Notes: a model not told the origin generated them from the sequence alone. A stretch of DNA of 64,000 nucleotides from Erwinia sp. S63 (GCF_016625195.1 NZ_JACVUP010000004.1:248001-312000), one strand, 5' to 3'. Counted from the first letter of the stretch, positions 45,545 to 55,821 are shown. Translations and numbers: made by a program.

Positions 45545-45568
45545 ATGGGCGCACCTTAGCGCGCCCAT
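45545..45568 (-). terminator. Hairpin terminator downstream of the MHS transporter
   Basis: Perfect 8-bp arms ATGGGCGC/GCGCCCAT with an 8-nt loop lie just after the transporter stop, before the hydroxyacid dehydrogenase gene on the same strand. The U-run is weak, so it may be partial. Confidence 0.6.
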
Positions 45569-45575
45569 CAATAAA

Positions 45576-46919
45576 TTAGTGTTGTTCCCAGGTATGATAT
45601 TCGCCATTACGACGTCCCGGTGCTGTTTCAGGTAATCGCAGCAGGCCTATCACGGAAATGACCCCCAGCACTGCAACATACAGCGCCAGGCCGTACCAGT
45701 GCCCATCGGTGGCCTGCAGAATTTTCACCGCGACTAAGCCGAGCACGCCACTGCCAATTAACGACCCCACCTGCCAAATCACCGCAATGCCGCTGCAGCG
45801 AATGTGCGTTGGGAACAGTTCCGGGAACCAGGACGCCTGCGGGGCGTAACACATGCTGTGGCCGAGCGTCAGCGCCACAATCATCGCAATCTGCGTCAGC
45901 CAGTAGCTGTTTTGCGACAGAGCATAAAAGAACGGCACGATGGAAATCACAATCAGCAGTGCACCCATCATGTATACCGGTTTACGGCCGATCTTATCGG
46001 ATAGCGCGCCCATTAATGGAATAGCAAATATCTCGAGAATCACCGCGACGATCATGCTGTTCATTAATATGCCGGCGTCGAGATTATTGGCTTTGCCCCA
46101 CGCCAGAATGATCACCGTGAAGAGGGCAAAGGCGCAGGCTTCGATTAATTTTGCCGCCACACCGTTGATCACTAGTTTCGGATTACCGCGAATCACTTCT
46201 TTCAACGGACGCGATTCGGCGGCCTTGGTTTCGCGAATGGCGGCGAACACCGGTGATTCGTCGATGCGTAAACGAATAAACAAACCTACGATCACCAGCA
46301 GTGCGCTCAGTAAGAAGGGCACGCGCCAACCCCAATCCATCATTTGATCCGCGCTCAGGGTGGCATTAAGAATCGCGAACAGTGCCAGCGGCAACAGGAA
46401 CCCAACCGGCGCACCTATTTGTACCCAACTGGCAAAGAAACCACGACGTGACGCTTGCGAATATTCTGCGGTCATCAGGACCGCGCCAGCTTGTTCACCG
46501 CCCACACCAAAGCCCTGAAGCAGGCGAATGGCGATCAGCAGTACCGGCGCCCAGATGCCGATCTTTTCATAAGTTGGCAGCAGACCAATGCAGAAAGTGC
46601 CAAGACCGACAATCAGGATGGTGGCCACAAGCGCTTTTTTTCGTCCAACTTTGTCGCCGATATGGCCAAATACAATGCCGCCAATCGGCCGGGCGAGGAA
46701 GCCAACGGCATAAGTTGCAAACGCAGCGAGGGTACTGATCAAAGGATCTTGGCTGGGGAAAAACAGGTGGCCAAAAAACAGCACTGCTGCCGTGCCATAG
46801 GCAAAGAAATCATAATATTCCGCGGCGGTACCAATCGCCGATGCGCTGGCGACTCGGCGAATGAGTGAGGTGTGATTTCCCTGTGCCGTTTGGGACTGAG
46901 TAAGGGTCGAAGATGCCAT
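45576..46919 (-). CDS. MHS-family MFS transporter (metabolite:H+ symporter)
   Basis: This 447-residue, 12-TM transporter has the MHS motifs ASAIGTAAEYYDFFAYGTAA, FGHIGDKVGRKKAL and LLQGFGVGGEQAGAVL. Relatives carry shikimate, alpha-ketoglutarate, citrate or aromatic acids. I set the start at 46919 (ATG) because AGGA stands 8 nt upstream; a TTG at 46925 is the alternative. With the downstream hydroxyacid dehydrogenase it may form a small organic-acid uptake and oxidation unit. A dyad (46970-46988) lies 51-69 nt upstream. Confidence 0.86.
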   Translation of the reverse strand: MASSTLTQSQTAQGNHTSLIRRVASASAIGTAAEYYDFFAYGTAAVLFFGHLFFPSQDPLISTLAAFATYAVGFLARPIGGIVFGHIGDKVGRKKALVATILIVGLGTFCIGLLPTYEKIGIWAPVLLIAIRLLQGFGVGGEQAGAVLMTAEYSQASRRGFFASWVQIGAPVGFLLPLALFAILNATLSADQMMDWGWRVPFLLSALLVIVGLFIRLRIDESPVFAAIRETKAAESRPLKEVIRGNPKLVINGVAAKLIEACAFALFTVIILAWGKANNLDAGILMNSMIVAVILEIFAIPLMGALSDKIGRKPVYMMGALLIVISIVPFFYALSQNSYWLTQIAMIVALTLGHSMCYAPQASWFPELFPTHIRCSGIAVIWQVGSLIGSGVLGLVAVKILQATDGHWYGLALYVAVLGVISVIGLLRLPETAPGRRNGEYHTWEQH

Positions 46920-46969
46920 AGCCAAAATCCTGCAGGTTTATAATGTTAGACTACCATACAAGGATGTTT

Positions 46970-46988
46970 GTTCGTTTGTTGCGCGAAC
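46970..46988. promoter_or_regulatory. Dyad upstream of the MHS transporter
   Basis: GTTCG and CGAAC (5-bp arms, 9-nt spacer) lie 51-69 nt upstream of the transporter start. It resembles an IclR-type spacing, but no such regulator is nearby. Confidence 0.35.
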
Positions 46989-47043
46989 GATCACAGATTT
47001 ACGATGGCGCGAATTCACATCCTCGCTTTGATTCCTGCCTTCG

Positions 47044-47066
47044 AAAATCGACATTATATCGATTTT
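47044..47066. promoter_or_regulatory. Long-arm inverted repeat between MHS and autotransporter genes
   Basis: AAAATCGA (47044-47051) and TCGATTTT (47059-47066), perfect 8-bp arms with a 7-nt spacer. Candidate operator; no family is recognised. Confidence 0.4.
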
Positions 47067-47499
47067 GAGTCTATTATTTTCGACCCGCTACAGCGCTGCG
47101 CTTATTAATCTTCATAACGTTAACATTCAAAATAGAACGGATCTATTTCACTGGGAAACTGTTTTTTCTGTTATCGGCGAATATCGATAATAAGAATATA
47201 TAAACCTCAATAAACTCAGTAATGAATGGACTTTAAATTTAGTCTAATACATTGATATAAATGAAGATGAATCCATTAAGTTATTCCGTGTTACCTGCTG
47301 ATCTTCAAGGGTTAATTCTTAATTTGACTTAAACCTCCCTGTTCGCCTTAACTCCAGCTAGACGTTTTCTTTACGAAATGGTGAGATAACTCGACATAAT
47401 ACGCTCTCCATTCTTGTTCTCACGTTTATTAAACCAACTGTCATGCGCGGTATTAGTTTTTGCCGCGCGAAAAATATTATTTTCTCTTTGGAGGAAAGG

Positions 47500-50400
47500 A
47501 TGTTGTTTAAATTAAAACCGCTGGTTATCAGCTTGCTGGCTGCACAAGGCATTATTATTCCTGCGATGCAAATCAATGCCGCCGTTATTCAACCCTTTGA
47601 CCCTGCGAAAAATGACAACAAAGTGGGAGTGTTTTGCGTGTGCAATGGCAGCACCCAATCGCTAACAGGTTTGCCGCAATTTGCGCCGGGTAAAAGTGGA
47701 GAATTGCAGGTCTCCATTGGCGAGTTACAGGATCAAGGCCGATTGGTGACAGATAACAACTTATTAGGTAAAGAGAGGTTGAGTCTGGGGGCGCAGGATT
47801 TCACGATCTCCGTGCCTAATGAGGATCACCGCTCTTACAGCAATTTTCAGACTTACAACACTGCCGCGTTAAGCAATCTCGCTCCAGTCGATAGCAACAC
47901 CCTGGTCACCGATTTCGAAGAGGTGAAGAATCAGCAGTACATTGATGCGCGTGTCGCCTCGGTGAGTAATGGCACCATCAACGTGCAATTAGGCACTGAG
48001 GGAGCCAGCACGATAGCAAATGGTTGGGAGATGGCCGCGAAACAAAGCCGCTTATTCACTGCCAGCAACAAAGGCAGCATGAACTGGGATTCGGATAACC
48101 GTATCACATTCACCGCGACGCAGATTCCTGCCGTGTCGCGCTGGGGGCTGAATGTGGACAATCTGGTGACCTATAACGGCACATTCAGTGTAACCAGCCT
48201 GTATGGGGACACCACCGACTTCAACGTGACTAAGTTGAGTGAACTGCAAAATTACAACGACTGGCTGATTGAGCAACTGCAAAATGGCCAGATCAGTTCC
48301 GCTGACTACAACAACGAATTCAATAAAGCGGTGACGCTCAGCAGCGGGCAGGTGGTGTGGGGAGTGAATACTCCGGATGACGATGAAGCTTTCCTGCCAA
48401 TAGGCGAACGCGTGGTGCTCAGCGCGGATGGTGCCAATGCGTATGACACCATTGAGGCAGGAAAAACCCTTGAGGTTGCTAATGCCAATGGCGGGGCTAT
48501 GCGTGCGGACAATGGCGCTACCGCAACCATTAACGGCAAGCTCGCCAGTACCGGCAGCGGAATCACCGATAATGACGCACTGGTATTAACCAATGGCAGC
48601 AGCGGCATCAACAACGGTGTGATTAATAGCGGTTTCTTTAATAACGCCGATGGGAGTGGCATTGATAACAGCACGCTTGGCATTAACGGATTAGCGGTAA
48701 ATGCCAGTGATAGTCACTTTATCAACAACGGCATTATTAACAGCACGGGATCAGCCGTCCAGCTGGATAACAGCAAAGGAGTGAATAACGGCACCATCAA
48801 TCTGGTCGGCGACAACGGCAGTGCGACAGCGGTGACGCTGAGCGGCGATGCGAGCACCTTTACTAACAACGGCACAATCTATCTTGGCCGTACGCCGCAA
48901 AATCATCCCGGTGATGCAACGTCTGACGTTATGCTGGATGCTGCCAACGGTATCCTTCAATTGGATAACTCCACTGCAGTCAACAACGGTCACATCGTTA
49001 TGGGGTCTGGTGTACAAAGTGGCGCGGCGATGAGCGTCAGCGTCGGTGGGGATGCTGTCACCCGCAACAATGGCGTGATCGATATCAATGGTCGGGGCAC
49101 AGGACTGGCGGTGATGGATTCCGGCAGCGGCGGTCAGGTGGGTAATGCCGGAGTGATCAACCTCAATGGCGATAACGGTACTGGCCTGTTGGTGACGGCA
49201 AATGAGGGGGCTCTCGCGCACGCCTGGTCGAGTGGCCCAATCAATATTGCAGGCAATGCAAATGTCACAACAGGGACACGTAACACCGCTGTATGGGTGA
49301 AGGGTATCGACAGCGGCGTTGCTTCAGCAGATATCACCGGACCGATCACCTTAAATGGTGCTGGCGCGATTGGGATACGCGCGGAGGGCAATGCCACGGT
49401 GAATGTATCTCAGTCGGCTGTACCCACGGGTAACAGCGGTGCCGATCAAATCACCTTTCTCGCTATGGGGCCGAACGCAAAAATCTTGCTGCCCGAGAAT
49501 GGCCACTACGGCGTGACGGGAGATAACGCATCCATATTTCGTGTGCAGGATGGCGCGAGCTTTGATGGCAGTGGCATGACGTTAACCTCAAACGGCAACC
49601 TTTCCACCGCCGTACTTGGCAGTGGCGATAACACCACGGTCAGCACCGGCAATGCCATCATTAATCTCGGCGAAAATGGCATCGGCCTGCGTATTGAAGG
49701 CGCGGCGCAGGGCACGATTGACGCGGCAACGACCATTAATATGAATGGCATACACAGCATCGCGGCACAGGTACAAGGCAATCGTACCGACTTCAACGGC
49801 AATATTACCAACTCCACGATGCTCCCCTTCACCAATACGCTGCTAACCAACAACGCAGATATCTATGGCTCGCAGGATCAACAGATCGGATTTATCGCCA
49901 GTAGCCAGGGGCAGCTCATCAATAACGGAGATATCGCGCTGCAGGGCAGCAACTCCACCGGGATTATGTCGCTAGGTGGGAATGCCACCAACAACGGTAC
50001 GGTGTCAATTACCAATGGCAGCAGCGGGCTCTACGCCGAGGGTTACACCTACTCGGTTGGCGCTCGGGCCACCAACTACGGCACCATCAATGTCACCGCC
50101 GGCAATGCCAGCGCAGCACAGCCCTCCGTGGGTGGCGTGGCTTTTGGTGACGCAGGTTACTTCTACCAAAATGGCACCATCAATCTTTACGGTGAAAATG
50201 CCGTAGGCGCTCAGGCGGGCAATGGCGGTACAGTGGTGATTGGTGAAGGCAGTCAAATTGCCTTCCATGCTGCCAATCAAATCGGTTATCAGGCGCTTGA
50301 AGGTTTAAGCAGTATTAGAAACAGCAGCAATCTGACCACGGATGCTGAGAATATTTCGTTATTCAGTGCTGGCAACTACGGCAATATTAATAACCAGGGC

Positions 50401-53049
50401 ACCATCACCGTCAATGGCGACAACAGCCGCGCGGTGGCACTGACGGACGGCGGCCTGCTGATCAACAGTGGTTCGATTTCTGCCTACAAAGGTGTGGCGT
50501 TGGATGCTTCGTCAGGAGCGTCAACTTATCGGCAGAGCAGCGGGCAAATTTATTCCGAAGGGACGGCTGCCATTCGTGTCGGCACTGGCGGCTCGCTTAG
50601 CATTATTGGTGATGGGCAAGGCGATCAGTACAACAGTTACAGCAGCAATATCTGGTCCAGCGGTGACGCAGACACGGTGTTGATTGATAACGGTGCCGCA
50701 GGATTTAGCGCCGATCATGTGGAATTGAGTGGTGCCCGCAATCTTATTAATAACCGTGCAGAAACCAGCAATATCGCCCTCAATTATGTGCGACTGGACG
50801 TGAATGGCGGCAATGGCATCCGCTCGGCAACGTCGTTCGGCTATGACGACCATGTTTATCTCAATGTCAGCAGTAACAGCCAGACCAACGCGCCTGGCAT
50901 CGGCTATCTGTTTGCCAATGAGGATGGTTCTGTCACCCAAAACGATTTGACCCTCGGTCCCAACTACACCATTTTCCTTTCGGGTGCTAATACCACCGGC
51001 GTCCGCGCTAATACGACCGGCAAAGTGATCAACGAAGGCTTTATCGGTGTGTATGACTTTAGTGGCGGTTCGGCGATTGTCACTGACACCGCCAGTGAGG
51101 TGATTAACCGGGGCAGCATCGTTTCAAACAGTAAAGTCTCACCGGTAATTGATCTGCGCGGAGGGCAGACACTGTTTATCAACCAGGGACAAATCAGCGC
51201 CACCTTCCCGGATATTGAGGTGGTGGCGGGCGGCGCGACCAACGACCGGATTGCGCTGATGTCGGGCAGCGTGGTAGGGGATGTGAATACGGGTGGCGGT
51301 AACGACATCGTGCAAGTGTCCGGCGGCACGCTGAATGGCAGCGTGACCATGGGCAACGGCACTAACCAGGCGCTGGTGGAAAAAGTAGATCTGGCCAATA
51401 CCCGGCATATCACCACGCAGAATGGAGCAGGCAGCACGCTCTATTTTAATGACATCAATGCGCGCGGTGGTTCATTTAGCGCCGATGACCTGAGCAAAGG
51501 CACCAACCTTGGCGGTGGCTGGAGCACCATCAACTTCAATAACACCCAATGGACGTTGACCGATAACCTGAAACTGGCGCACAGCACCATTAATATCGGT
51601 GAAGGTTCAACGTTATATGCGGGCGACGGCGTCAATCCACTGCTGAGTGGCGCCACCGACGGTTCGCTGGTGGTGAACAATGCCGGTACGCTGGATCTGA
51701 CTAATGGCAATGGTGTTCCCGGCAACACGCTGACGATCGATGGGGATCTCAATTCAGCTGGCGGACGCGTGAAGCTCAATACGCAAATCGATACAGGCGT
51801 CAGTGACAGTGTGCGCGTGAATGGCAATACCAACGGCACCACTCTGCTGGATGTTAACCCGACGGGGAACCGACTGGCGGTTATTAGACCTGAACAGGGT
51901 ATTGCACTGGCGCAGGTAACCGGCAATGCCAGTGCTAACAGCTTCGCGCTGGCAAATGGCTATGTCGCCGCGGGTCCTTATCAATATGGCCTTTACAACA
52001 GTTCAAACGGAACCGGTCAGTATTTTCGTCTCGCGAGCAACTTTGTCAGCGATGCAGCAGGTAATGCGGTGCGTCCACAACTTACGCCTCAGATGCCATC
52101 TTATATTTCTGCGCCGGTCGGGCTGGCCTACTACAACATGGCGGTGATGGATGATCTGCATAAGCGATTGGGCGAATTGCGTCAGGATTCAGGCAGCAGC
52201 GCGGGCAACGGCGGTGAGATGTTTATCCGCTATCTTGGTTCCAATCTGACTTACAAGACGGATCGCAGCCTGAGTCAAAACGGCTACGATTTCGATCTTG
52301 ATTACAGCGCGGTGCAACTGGGCGGCAATCTGATTCATCTGCAAGGCACCAGCGACAGTTTGCGAGCAGGCGTGGCCTATACGCGCGGTAATGCCCGTAT
52401 TCGTCCGGATGCGGTGGACGGTTACAGCTCGACCAGTTTCGATAGCGATACCTTGTCGCTTTACGGCACGTGGCTGCGTGACAGTGGCTTCTATGTTGAT
52501 GGAGCACTGTCATTCGACTGGCACCGTGGCGATACCGATATTGCGCGGCAAAAAAAGGTGGGCAAACTGAAAGGGACTGGTTGGGGCGCGTCACTTGAAA
52601 CTGGCTATCCGTGGCAGTTGGGCAATGGCGTACGCCTCGAACCGCAGGCGCAGTTAATGTACTTGCAACTCAACATGGATGATCTGGTGGATCGGGATAA
52701 CACTCGCGTCAGTTGGGGCAATTATGATCAAACCATTGGCCGCGTTGGCGCGCGTTTGGATCGCACCTGGCAAGATACCGCTGGCCAGCAATATACGCCT
52801 TATCTGCGCACCAGCTATACGCGTGGTTGGGGAGGGGCGGCCACCACGCGCGCAGGCATGAATGGCAGCGCGGACAGTGTCAGTTTCGACAGCGGGAAGT
52901 TCGGACAGATGTGGGATGTCGGCATCGGTGGCACGGCCGCGCTAAAAGGGAATCTCTCATTCTATGCCGAGGCCGACTATCGTCAGGAAATTGACGGTAA
53001 CGGTACGAAAGGTTGGCGCTATAACGGCGGGGTTCGCTGGCAATTTTGA
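47500..53049 (+). CDS. Large autotransporter adhesin with NNGxI repeats (type Va)
   Basis: This 1849-residue protein has a signal peptide (MLFKLKPLVISLLAAQGIIIPAMQINAA, cut near 28). A CxC pair at 46-48 (GVFCVCNGS) follows, rare in passengers. Then comes a very long passenger with many NNGTI/NNGVI/NNGDI/NSGSI-like turns spaced by about 20-60 residues, suggesting a right-handed beta-helix. A GGGNDIVQVSGG block lies near 1285, and the C-terminal beta-barrel (about 1590-1849) ends ...NGGVRWQF. GGAGG 5 nt before the ATG at 47500 sets the start. It probably binds surfaces, hosts or other cells. It is expressed alone, followed by a strong terminator. Confidence 0.88.
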   Translation: MLFKLKPLVISLLAAQGIIIPAMQINAAVIQPFDPAKNDNKVGVFCVCNGSTQSLTGLPQFAPGKSGELQVSIGELQDQGRLVTDNNLLGKERLSLGAQDFTISVPNEDHRSYSNFQTYNTAALSNLAPVDSNTLVTDFEEVKNQQYIDARVASVSNGTINVQLGTEGASTIANGWEMAAKQSRLFTASNKGSMNWDSDNRITFTATQIPAVSRWGLNVDNLVTYNGTFSVTSLYGDTTDFNVTKLSELQNYNDWLIEQLQNGQISSADYNNEFNKAVTLSSGQVVWGVNTPDDDEAFLPIGERVVLSADGANAYDTIEAGKTLEVANANGGAMRADNGATATINGKLASTGSGITDNDALVLTNGSSGINNGVINSGFFNNADGSGIDNSTLGINGLAVNASDSHFINNGIINSTGSAVQLDNSKGVNNGTINLVGDNGSATAVTLSGDASTFTNNGTIYLGRTPQNHPGDATSDVMLDAANGILQLDNSTAVNNGHIVMGSGVQSGAAMSVSVGGDAVTRNNGVIDINGRGTGLAVMDSGSGGQVGNAGVINLNGDNGTGLLVTANEGALAHAWSSGPINIAGNANVTTGTRNTAVWVKGIDSGVASADITGPITLNGAGAIGIRAEGNATVNVSQSAVPTGNSGADQITFLAMGPNAKILLPENGHYGVTGDNASIFRVQDGASFDGSGMTLTSNGNLSTAVLGSGDNTTVSTGNAIINLGENGIGLRIEGAAQGTIDAATTINMNGIHSIAAQVQGNRTDFNGNITNSTMLPFTNTLLTNNADIYGSQDQQIGFIASSQGQLINNGDIALQGSNSTGIMSLGGNATNNGTVSITNGSSGLYAEGYTYSVGARATNYGTINVTAGNASAAQPSVGGVAFGDAGYFYQNGTINLYGENAVGAQAGNGGTVVIGEGSQIAFHAANQIGYQALEGLSSIRNSSNLTTDAENISLFSAGNYGNINNQGTITVNGDNSRAVALTDGGLLINSGSISAYKGVALDASSGASTYRQSSGQIYSEGTAAIRVGTGGSLSIIGDGQGDQYNSYSSNIWSSGDADTVLIDNGAAGFSADHVELSGARNLINNRAETSNIALNYVRLDVNGGNGIRSATSFGYDDHVYLNVSSNSQTNAPGIGYLFANEDGSVTQNDLTLGPNYTIFLSGANTTGVRANTTGKVINEGFIGVYDFSGGSAIVTDTASEVINRGSIVSNSKVSPVIDLRGGQTLFINQGQISATFPDIEVVAGGATNDRIALMSGSVVGDVNTGGGNDIVQVSGGTLNGSVTMGNGTNQALVEKVDLANTRHITTQNGAGSTLYFNDINARGGSFSADDLSKGTNLGGGWSTINFNNTQWTLTDNLKLAHSTINIGEGSTLYAGDGVNPLLSGATDGSLVVNNAGTLDLTNGNGVPGNTLTIDGDLNSAGGRVKLNTQIDTGVSDSVRVNGNTNGTTLLDVNPTGNRLAVIRPEQGIALAQVTGNASANSFALANGYVAAGPYQYGLYNSSNGTGQYFRLASNFVSDAAGNAVRPQLTPQMPSYISAPVGLAYYNMAVMDDLHKRLGELRQDSGSSAGNGGEMFIRYLGSNLTYKTDRSLSQNGYDFDLDYSAVQLGGNLIHLQGTSDSLRAGVAYTRGNARIRPDAVDGYSSTSFDSDTLSLYGTWLRDSGFYVDGALSFDWHRGDTDIARQKKVGKLKGTGWGASLETGYPWQLGNGVRLEPQAQLMYLQLNMDDLVDRDNTRVSWGNYDQTIGRVGARLDRTWQDTAGQQYTPYLRTSYTRGWGGAATTRAGMNGSADSVSFDSGKFGQMWDVGIGGTAALKGNLSFYAEADYRQEIDGNGTKGWRYNGGVRWQF

Positions 53050-53058
53050 TCGCGTTTA

Positions 53059-53092
53059 CCTTACGCCAATATCCATTGGCGTAAGGTTTTTC
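53059..53092 (+). terminator. Rho-independent terminator of the autotransporter
   Basis: Perfect 12-bp arms CCTTACGCCAAT/ATTGGCGTAAGG with a 4-nt loop followed by TTTTTC. Textbook terminator 10 nt past the stop. Confidence 0.93.
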
Positions 53093-53367
53093 TTATTTCC
53101 TCGCTCGAATATTTAAATACATACACGCCGCTATTAATTAATATCGCCCACCTCAATTCAGGCTTATTCGAATCCATCTTCCCCTCTCTCTCTTTAAATT
53201 AACGCTCCCTTTTGATGTTTTACCATCAAAATAAATCAGCCAGAATGCTTGATATCACATTTTGGAAAATGAATTTCAAATAAAAATTAACATGAAATAA
53301 AAATACCGATAGCGTCATTTTCTGTTTTGTTCTGCTGTATTTCCACAAGCGTTTACCAGGAGAGGTT
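53093..53367. other. Control region upstream of the inositol-type cluster
   Basis: A/T-rich stretch with no gene. It has the dyad at 53210-53231 and a GAAA/TTTC-type imperfect palindrome near 53264-53278, which is the style of RpiR-type IolR sites. This is suggestive only. Confidence 0.4.
53210..53231. promoter_or_regulatory. Inverted repeat upstream of the inositol-type cluster
   Basis: TTTTGATG (53210-53217) and CATCAAAA (53224-53231) form perfect 8-bp arms around a 6-nt spacer, about 137-158 nt upstream of the sugar MFS start. Likely operator for a repressor not in the window. Confidence 0.5.
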
Positions 53368-54813
53368 ATGGAAAAAGAACTGTATATCTCGACCAATACC
53401 GCGTCAGGCCCGAATAGCGTGACGCGAACTGAGCCCTTTGTGAAGATTATTGCACTGGTGGCAACCCTAGGCGGATTATTATTTGGCTACGATACCGGAG
53501 TAGTCTCGGGTGCACTGTTATTTATGCGCAGCGACCTGCAATTAACCCCGTTCACTACAGGGTTGGTGACCAGCTCGTTGCTGTTTGGTGCAGCCTTCGG
53601 CGCGCTGCTCGCCGGGCATTTCGCCGATGCCATGGGCCGTCGCAAAATCATCATCACTCTGGCGTTTATTTTTGCCTTGGGCGCAGTGGGGTCAGCCTTT
53701 GCACCGGATGTGGTGTCAATGATCGCGTCACGACTTTTCCTCGGCATTGCCGTGGGCGGTGCTGCGGCGACTGTTCCGGTATATATCGCTGAGATCGCGC
53801 CAGCCAATAAGCGCGGTCAACTGGTAACCCTACAGGAGTTGATGATTGTCTCGGGTCAGCTGCTGGCGTATGTCTCGAATGCGACCTTCAATGAAATCTG
53901 GGGAGGCGAGCATACCTGGCGCTGGATGCTGGCACTCTCTACCGTTCCCGCCGTGCTGTTGTGGCTGGGTATGATTTTTATGCCAGAAAGCCCGCGCTGG
54001 CTTGTCATGCGAGGCAATGCCCGCGAAGCCAGGCGAGTATTGGAGAAGACCCGCGCGGCAGAGGATGTTGAGTGGGAGTTGGAAGAGATTGAAGAGACCA
54101 TTGAAGAAAATCGTCAGAAAGGCAAAGGTCGATTGCGCGATCTGCGCACACCCTGGCTACGTAAGGTGTTTCTGTTGGGCATTGGTATCGCCGCCATCCA
54201 GCAGTTGACCGGCGTGAACACCATTATGTACTACGCGCCGACCATGCTGACCGCGACTGGGCTGAGCAATGATGCCGCGTTGTTTGCCACCATTGCCAAC
54301 GGCGTCATTTCCGTGTTGATGACCCTGGTTGGGATTTGGATGATAGGCAAAATCGGCCGTCGACCGCTGGTGCTGGTGGGACAGATGGGCTGCACGGCTT
54401 GCCTGTTTTTTATTGCCGCCGTGTGCTTCTTCATGCCGGAGTATCTGACGGGCGGAGAGGTCAATCTGCTACGTGCGTATCTAGTATTGACTGGCATGCT
54501 GATGTTCCTGTGCTTCCAGCAAGGCGCACTTTCCCCGGTGACCTGGCTGCTGCTTTCGGAGATTTTCCCCGCTCGCATGCGTGGGATCTGTATGGGCGGC
54601 GCGGTATTCGCCCTGTGGATGGCCAACTTTGCTATTTCAATGGCGTTCCCGATGTTGCTGGCTGCCTTTGGTCTCGCAGGCGCTTTCCTCACCTTCGCGA
54701 TTATTGGTATTGGCGGCTCGATGTTTGTGCTGCGCACCATTCCGGAAACGCGAGGGCGCAGTCTGGAACAGGTCGAGCATTACTTCTTCGCGCTTTATGA
54801 CGGTAAGCCTTAA
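53368..54813 (+). CDS. Sugar porter MFS transporter, IolT-like (myo-inositol)
   Basis: This 481-residue, 12-TM sugar porter has ATLGGLLFGYDTGVVSGALL, the GRRK loop, a PESPRWL motif and PETRGRSLEQVE at the end. It resembles myo-inositol:H+ symporters (IolT) rather than GalP, and its two downstream partners are inositol-type enzymes. AGGAGAGG lies upstream of the ATG. First gene of the three-gene cluster (gaps of 153 and 33 nt to the next genes). Confidence 0.82.
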   Translation: MEKELYISTNTASGPNSVTRTEPFVKIIALVATLGGLLFGYDTGVVSGALLFMRSDLQLTPFTTGLVTSSLLFGAAFGALLAGHFADAMGRRKIIITLAFIFALGAVGSAFAPDVVSMIASRLFLGIAVGGAAATVPVYIAEIAPANKRGQLVTLQELMIVSGQLLAYVSNATFNEIWGGEHTWRWMLALSTVPAVLLWLGMIFMPESPRWLVMRGNAREARRVLEKTRAAEDVEWELEEIEETIEENRQKGKGRLRDLRTPWLRKVFLLGIGIAAIQQLTGVNTIMYYAPTMLTATGLSNDAALFATIANGVISVLMTLVGIWMIGKIGRRPLVLVGQMGCTACLFFIAAVCFFMPEYLTGGEVNLLRAYLVLTGMLMFLCFQQGALSPVTWLLLSEIFPARMRGICMGGAVFALWMANFAISMAFPMLLAAFGLAGAFLTFAIIGIGGSMFVLRTIPETRGRSLEQVEHYFFALYDGKP

Positions 54814-54966
54814 AGCTGCATTTGAGGCTTGCTTGAGGCTGATGTAAATCACTCAACGATGACGCAGTACAACTTAAAAAGATAAATTACTATCAAACCA
54901 CGTTAAGTACTGCAGCAAAACAGAATAACCAAACTCAAAATACTGATAATGATTTCAGGAAGATTT

Positions 54967-55788
54967 ATGACATATAAAATAAGCAGTGACCGTTTTTGTA
55001 TTAATCGAAAAATTGCGCCGAATTTAAGTGTTAACCAGTTTTTTACGTTGGTTGAAAATCTGGGGTTGAATAAGGTCGAAATTCGTAATGATATGAAAAG
55101 TGGCAGTGTGACAGATCATTTGGGCGGCGATAAAGTTCGCGAGCTGGCAAATCAACATGCGCTCACCATCGAAACAATCAATGCGGTGTATCCGTTTAAC
55201 CAGTTATCCGATGAGGTATTGGAAAAAACACGCGGGTTATTAAAGGACGCGCGCGCAACGGGTACGAAATCCCTGGTGTTGTGTCCTTTGAATGACGGCA
55301 CGGTGATTTCAAGTGAACAAACGGTGGCGGCATTAAAAACCCTCGCGCCGCTGTTTGCCGAATATGGTATTGAAGGGCTGGTGGAGCCGTTGGGCTTTCC
55401 GCAGAGCTCGCTGCGTTCTGCGGCGCTGGCACAACAGCTGATTAAACAGGCGGGTGTGCCATTTAAGATCGTGCTCGATACCTTCCATCATCATTTGTAT
55501 GAAGGGGCAGAGCAGGACTTCGCCGAAGGCATTGACGTTAACCACATTGGGTTGGTGCACCTGTCTGGCGTAACGGACACACGTCCAGTTGCAGCATTGA
55601 CCGATGAAGAACGCATCATGCTCAGCGCTGAGGATCGGCTGCAATCGAAGCAGCAAGTCCAGCGCCTGGAAGAGAGGGGTTACACCGGTGTTTACGCGTT
55701 TGAACCGTTCTCTTCAGTGATGGAAGCGTGGAGCGAAGCGGATATCGCGCGTGAAATTCGTACCAGCATTGACTACCTGAACCATTAA
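54967..55788 (+). CDS. Sugar-phosphate isomerase/epimerase, IolI-like TIM barrel
   Basis: This 273-residue AP-endonuclease-2-type TIM barrel begins ISSDRFCINRKIAPNLSVNQ and has VEIRND, LDTFHHHLY and VYAFEPFSS, which carry the metal ligands. IolI isomerises 2-keto-myo-inositol (scyllo-inosose) to 1-keto-D-chiro-inositol. AGGA 6 nt upstream sets the start at 54967. Its position between a transporter and an IolG-like dehydrogenase supports an inositol role; the assignment is moderate. Confidence 0.75.
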   Translation: MTYKISSDRFCINRKIAPNLSVNQFFTLVENLGLNKVEIRNDMKSGSVTDHLGGDKVRELANQHALTIETINAVYPFNQLSDEVLEKTRGLLKDARATGTKSLVLCPLNDGTVISSEQTVAALKTLAPLFAEYGIEGLVEPLGFPQSSLRSAALAQQLIKQAGVPFKIVLDTFHHHLYEGAEQDFAEGIDVNHIGLVHLSGVTDTRPVAALTDEERIMLSAEDRLQSKQQVQRLEERGYTGVYAFEPFSSVMEAWSEADIAREIRTSIDYLNH

Positions 55789-55821
55789 TCCTACTTGTAC
55801 AGAAGATCGAAGGAACAAATC

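Larger units (their letters stand above)
46920..47499. other. 580-bp A/T-rich divergent control region
   Basis: No gene is seen between the MHS transporter and the big autotransporter. Two dyads stand out: GTTCG-TTTGTTGCG-CGAAC at 46970-46988 (near the MHS start) and AAAATCGA/TCGATTTT at 47044-47066. The A/T-richness suggests H-NS-type silencing of the adhesin, by analogy only. Confidence 0.45.

Noticed and set aside
51441-51926. Long minus-strand ORFs inside the autotransporter
   Set aside because: Repeat-driven reverse-frame openness in the passenger; no start signals or known domains.
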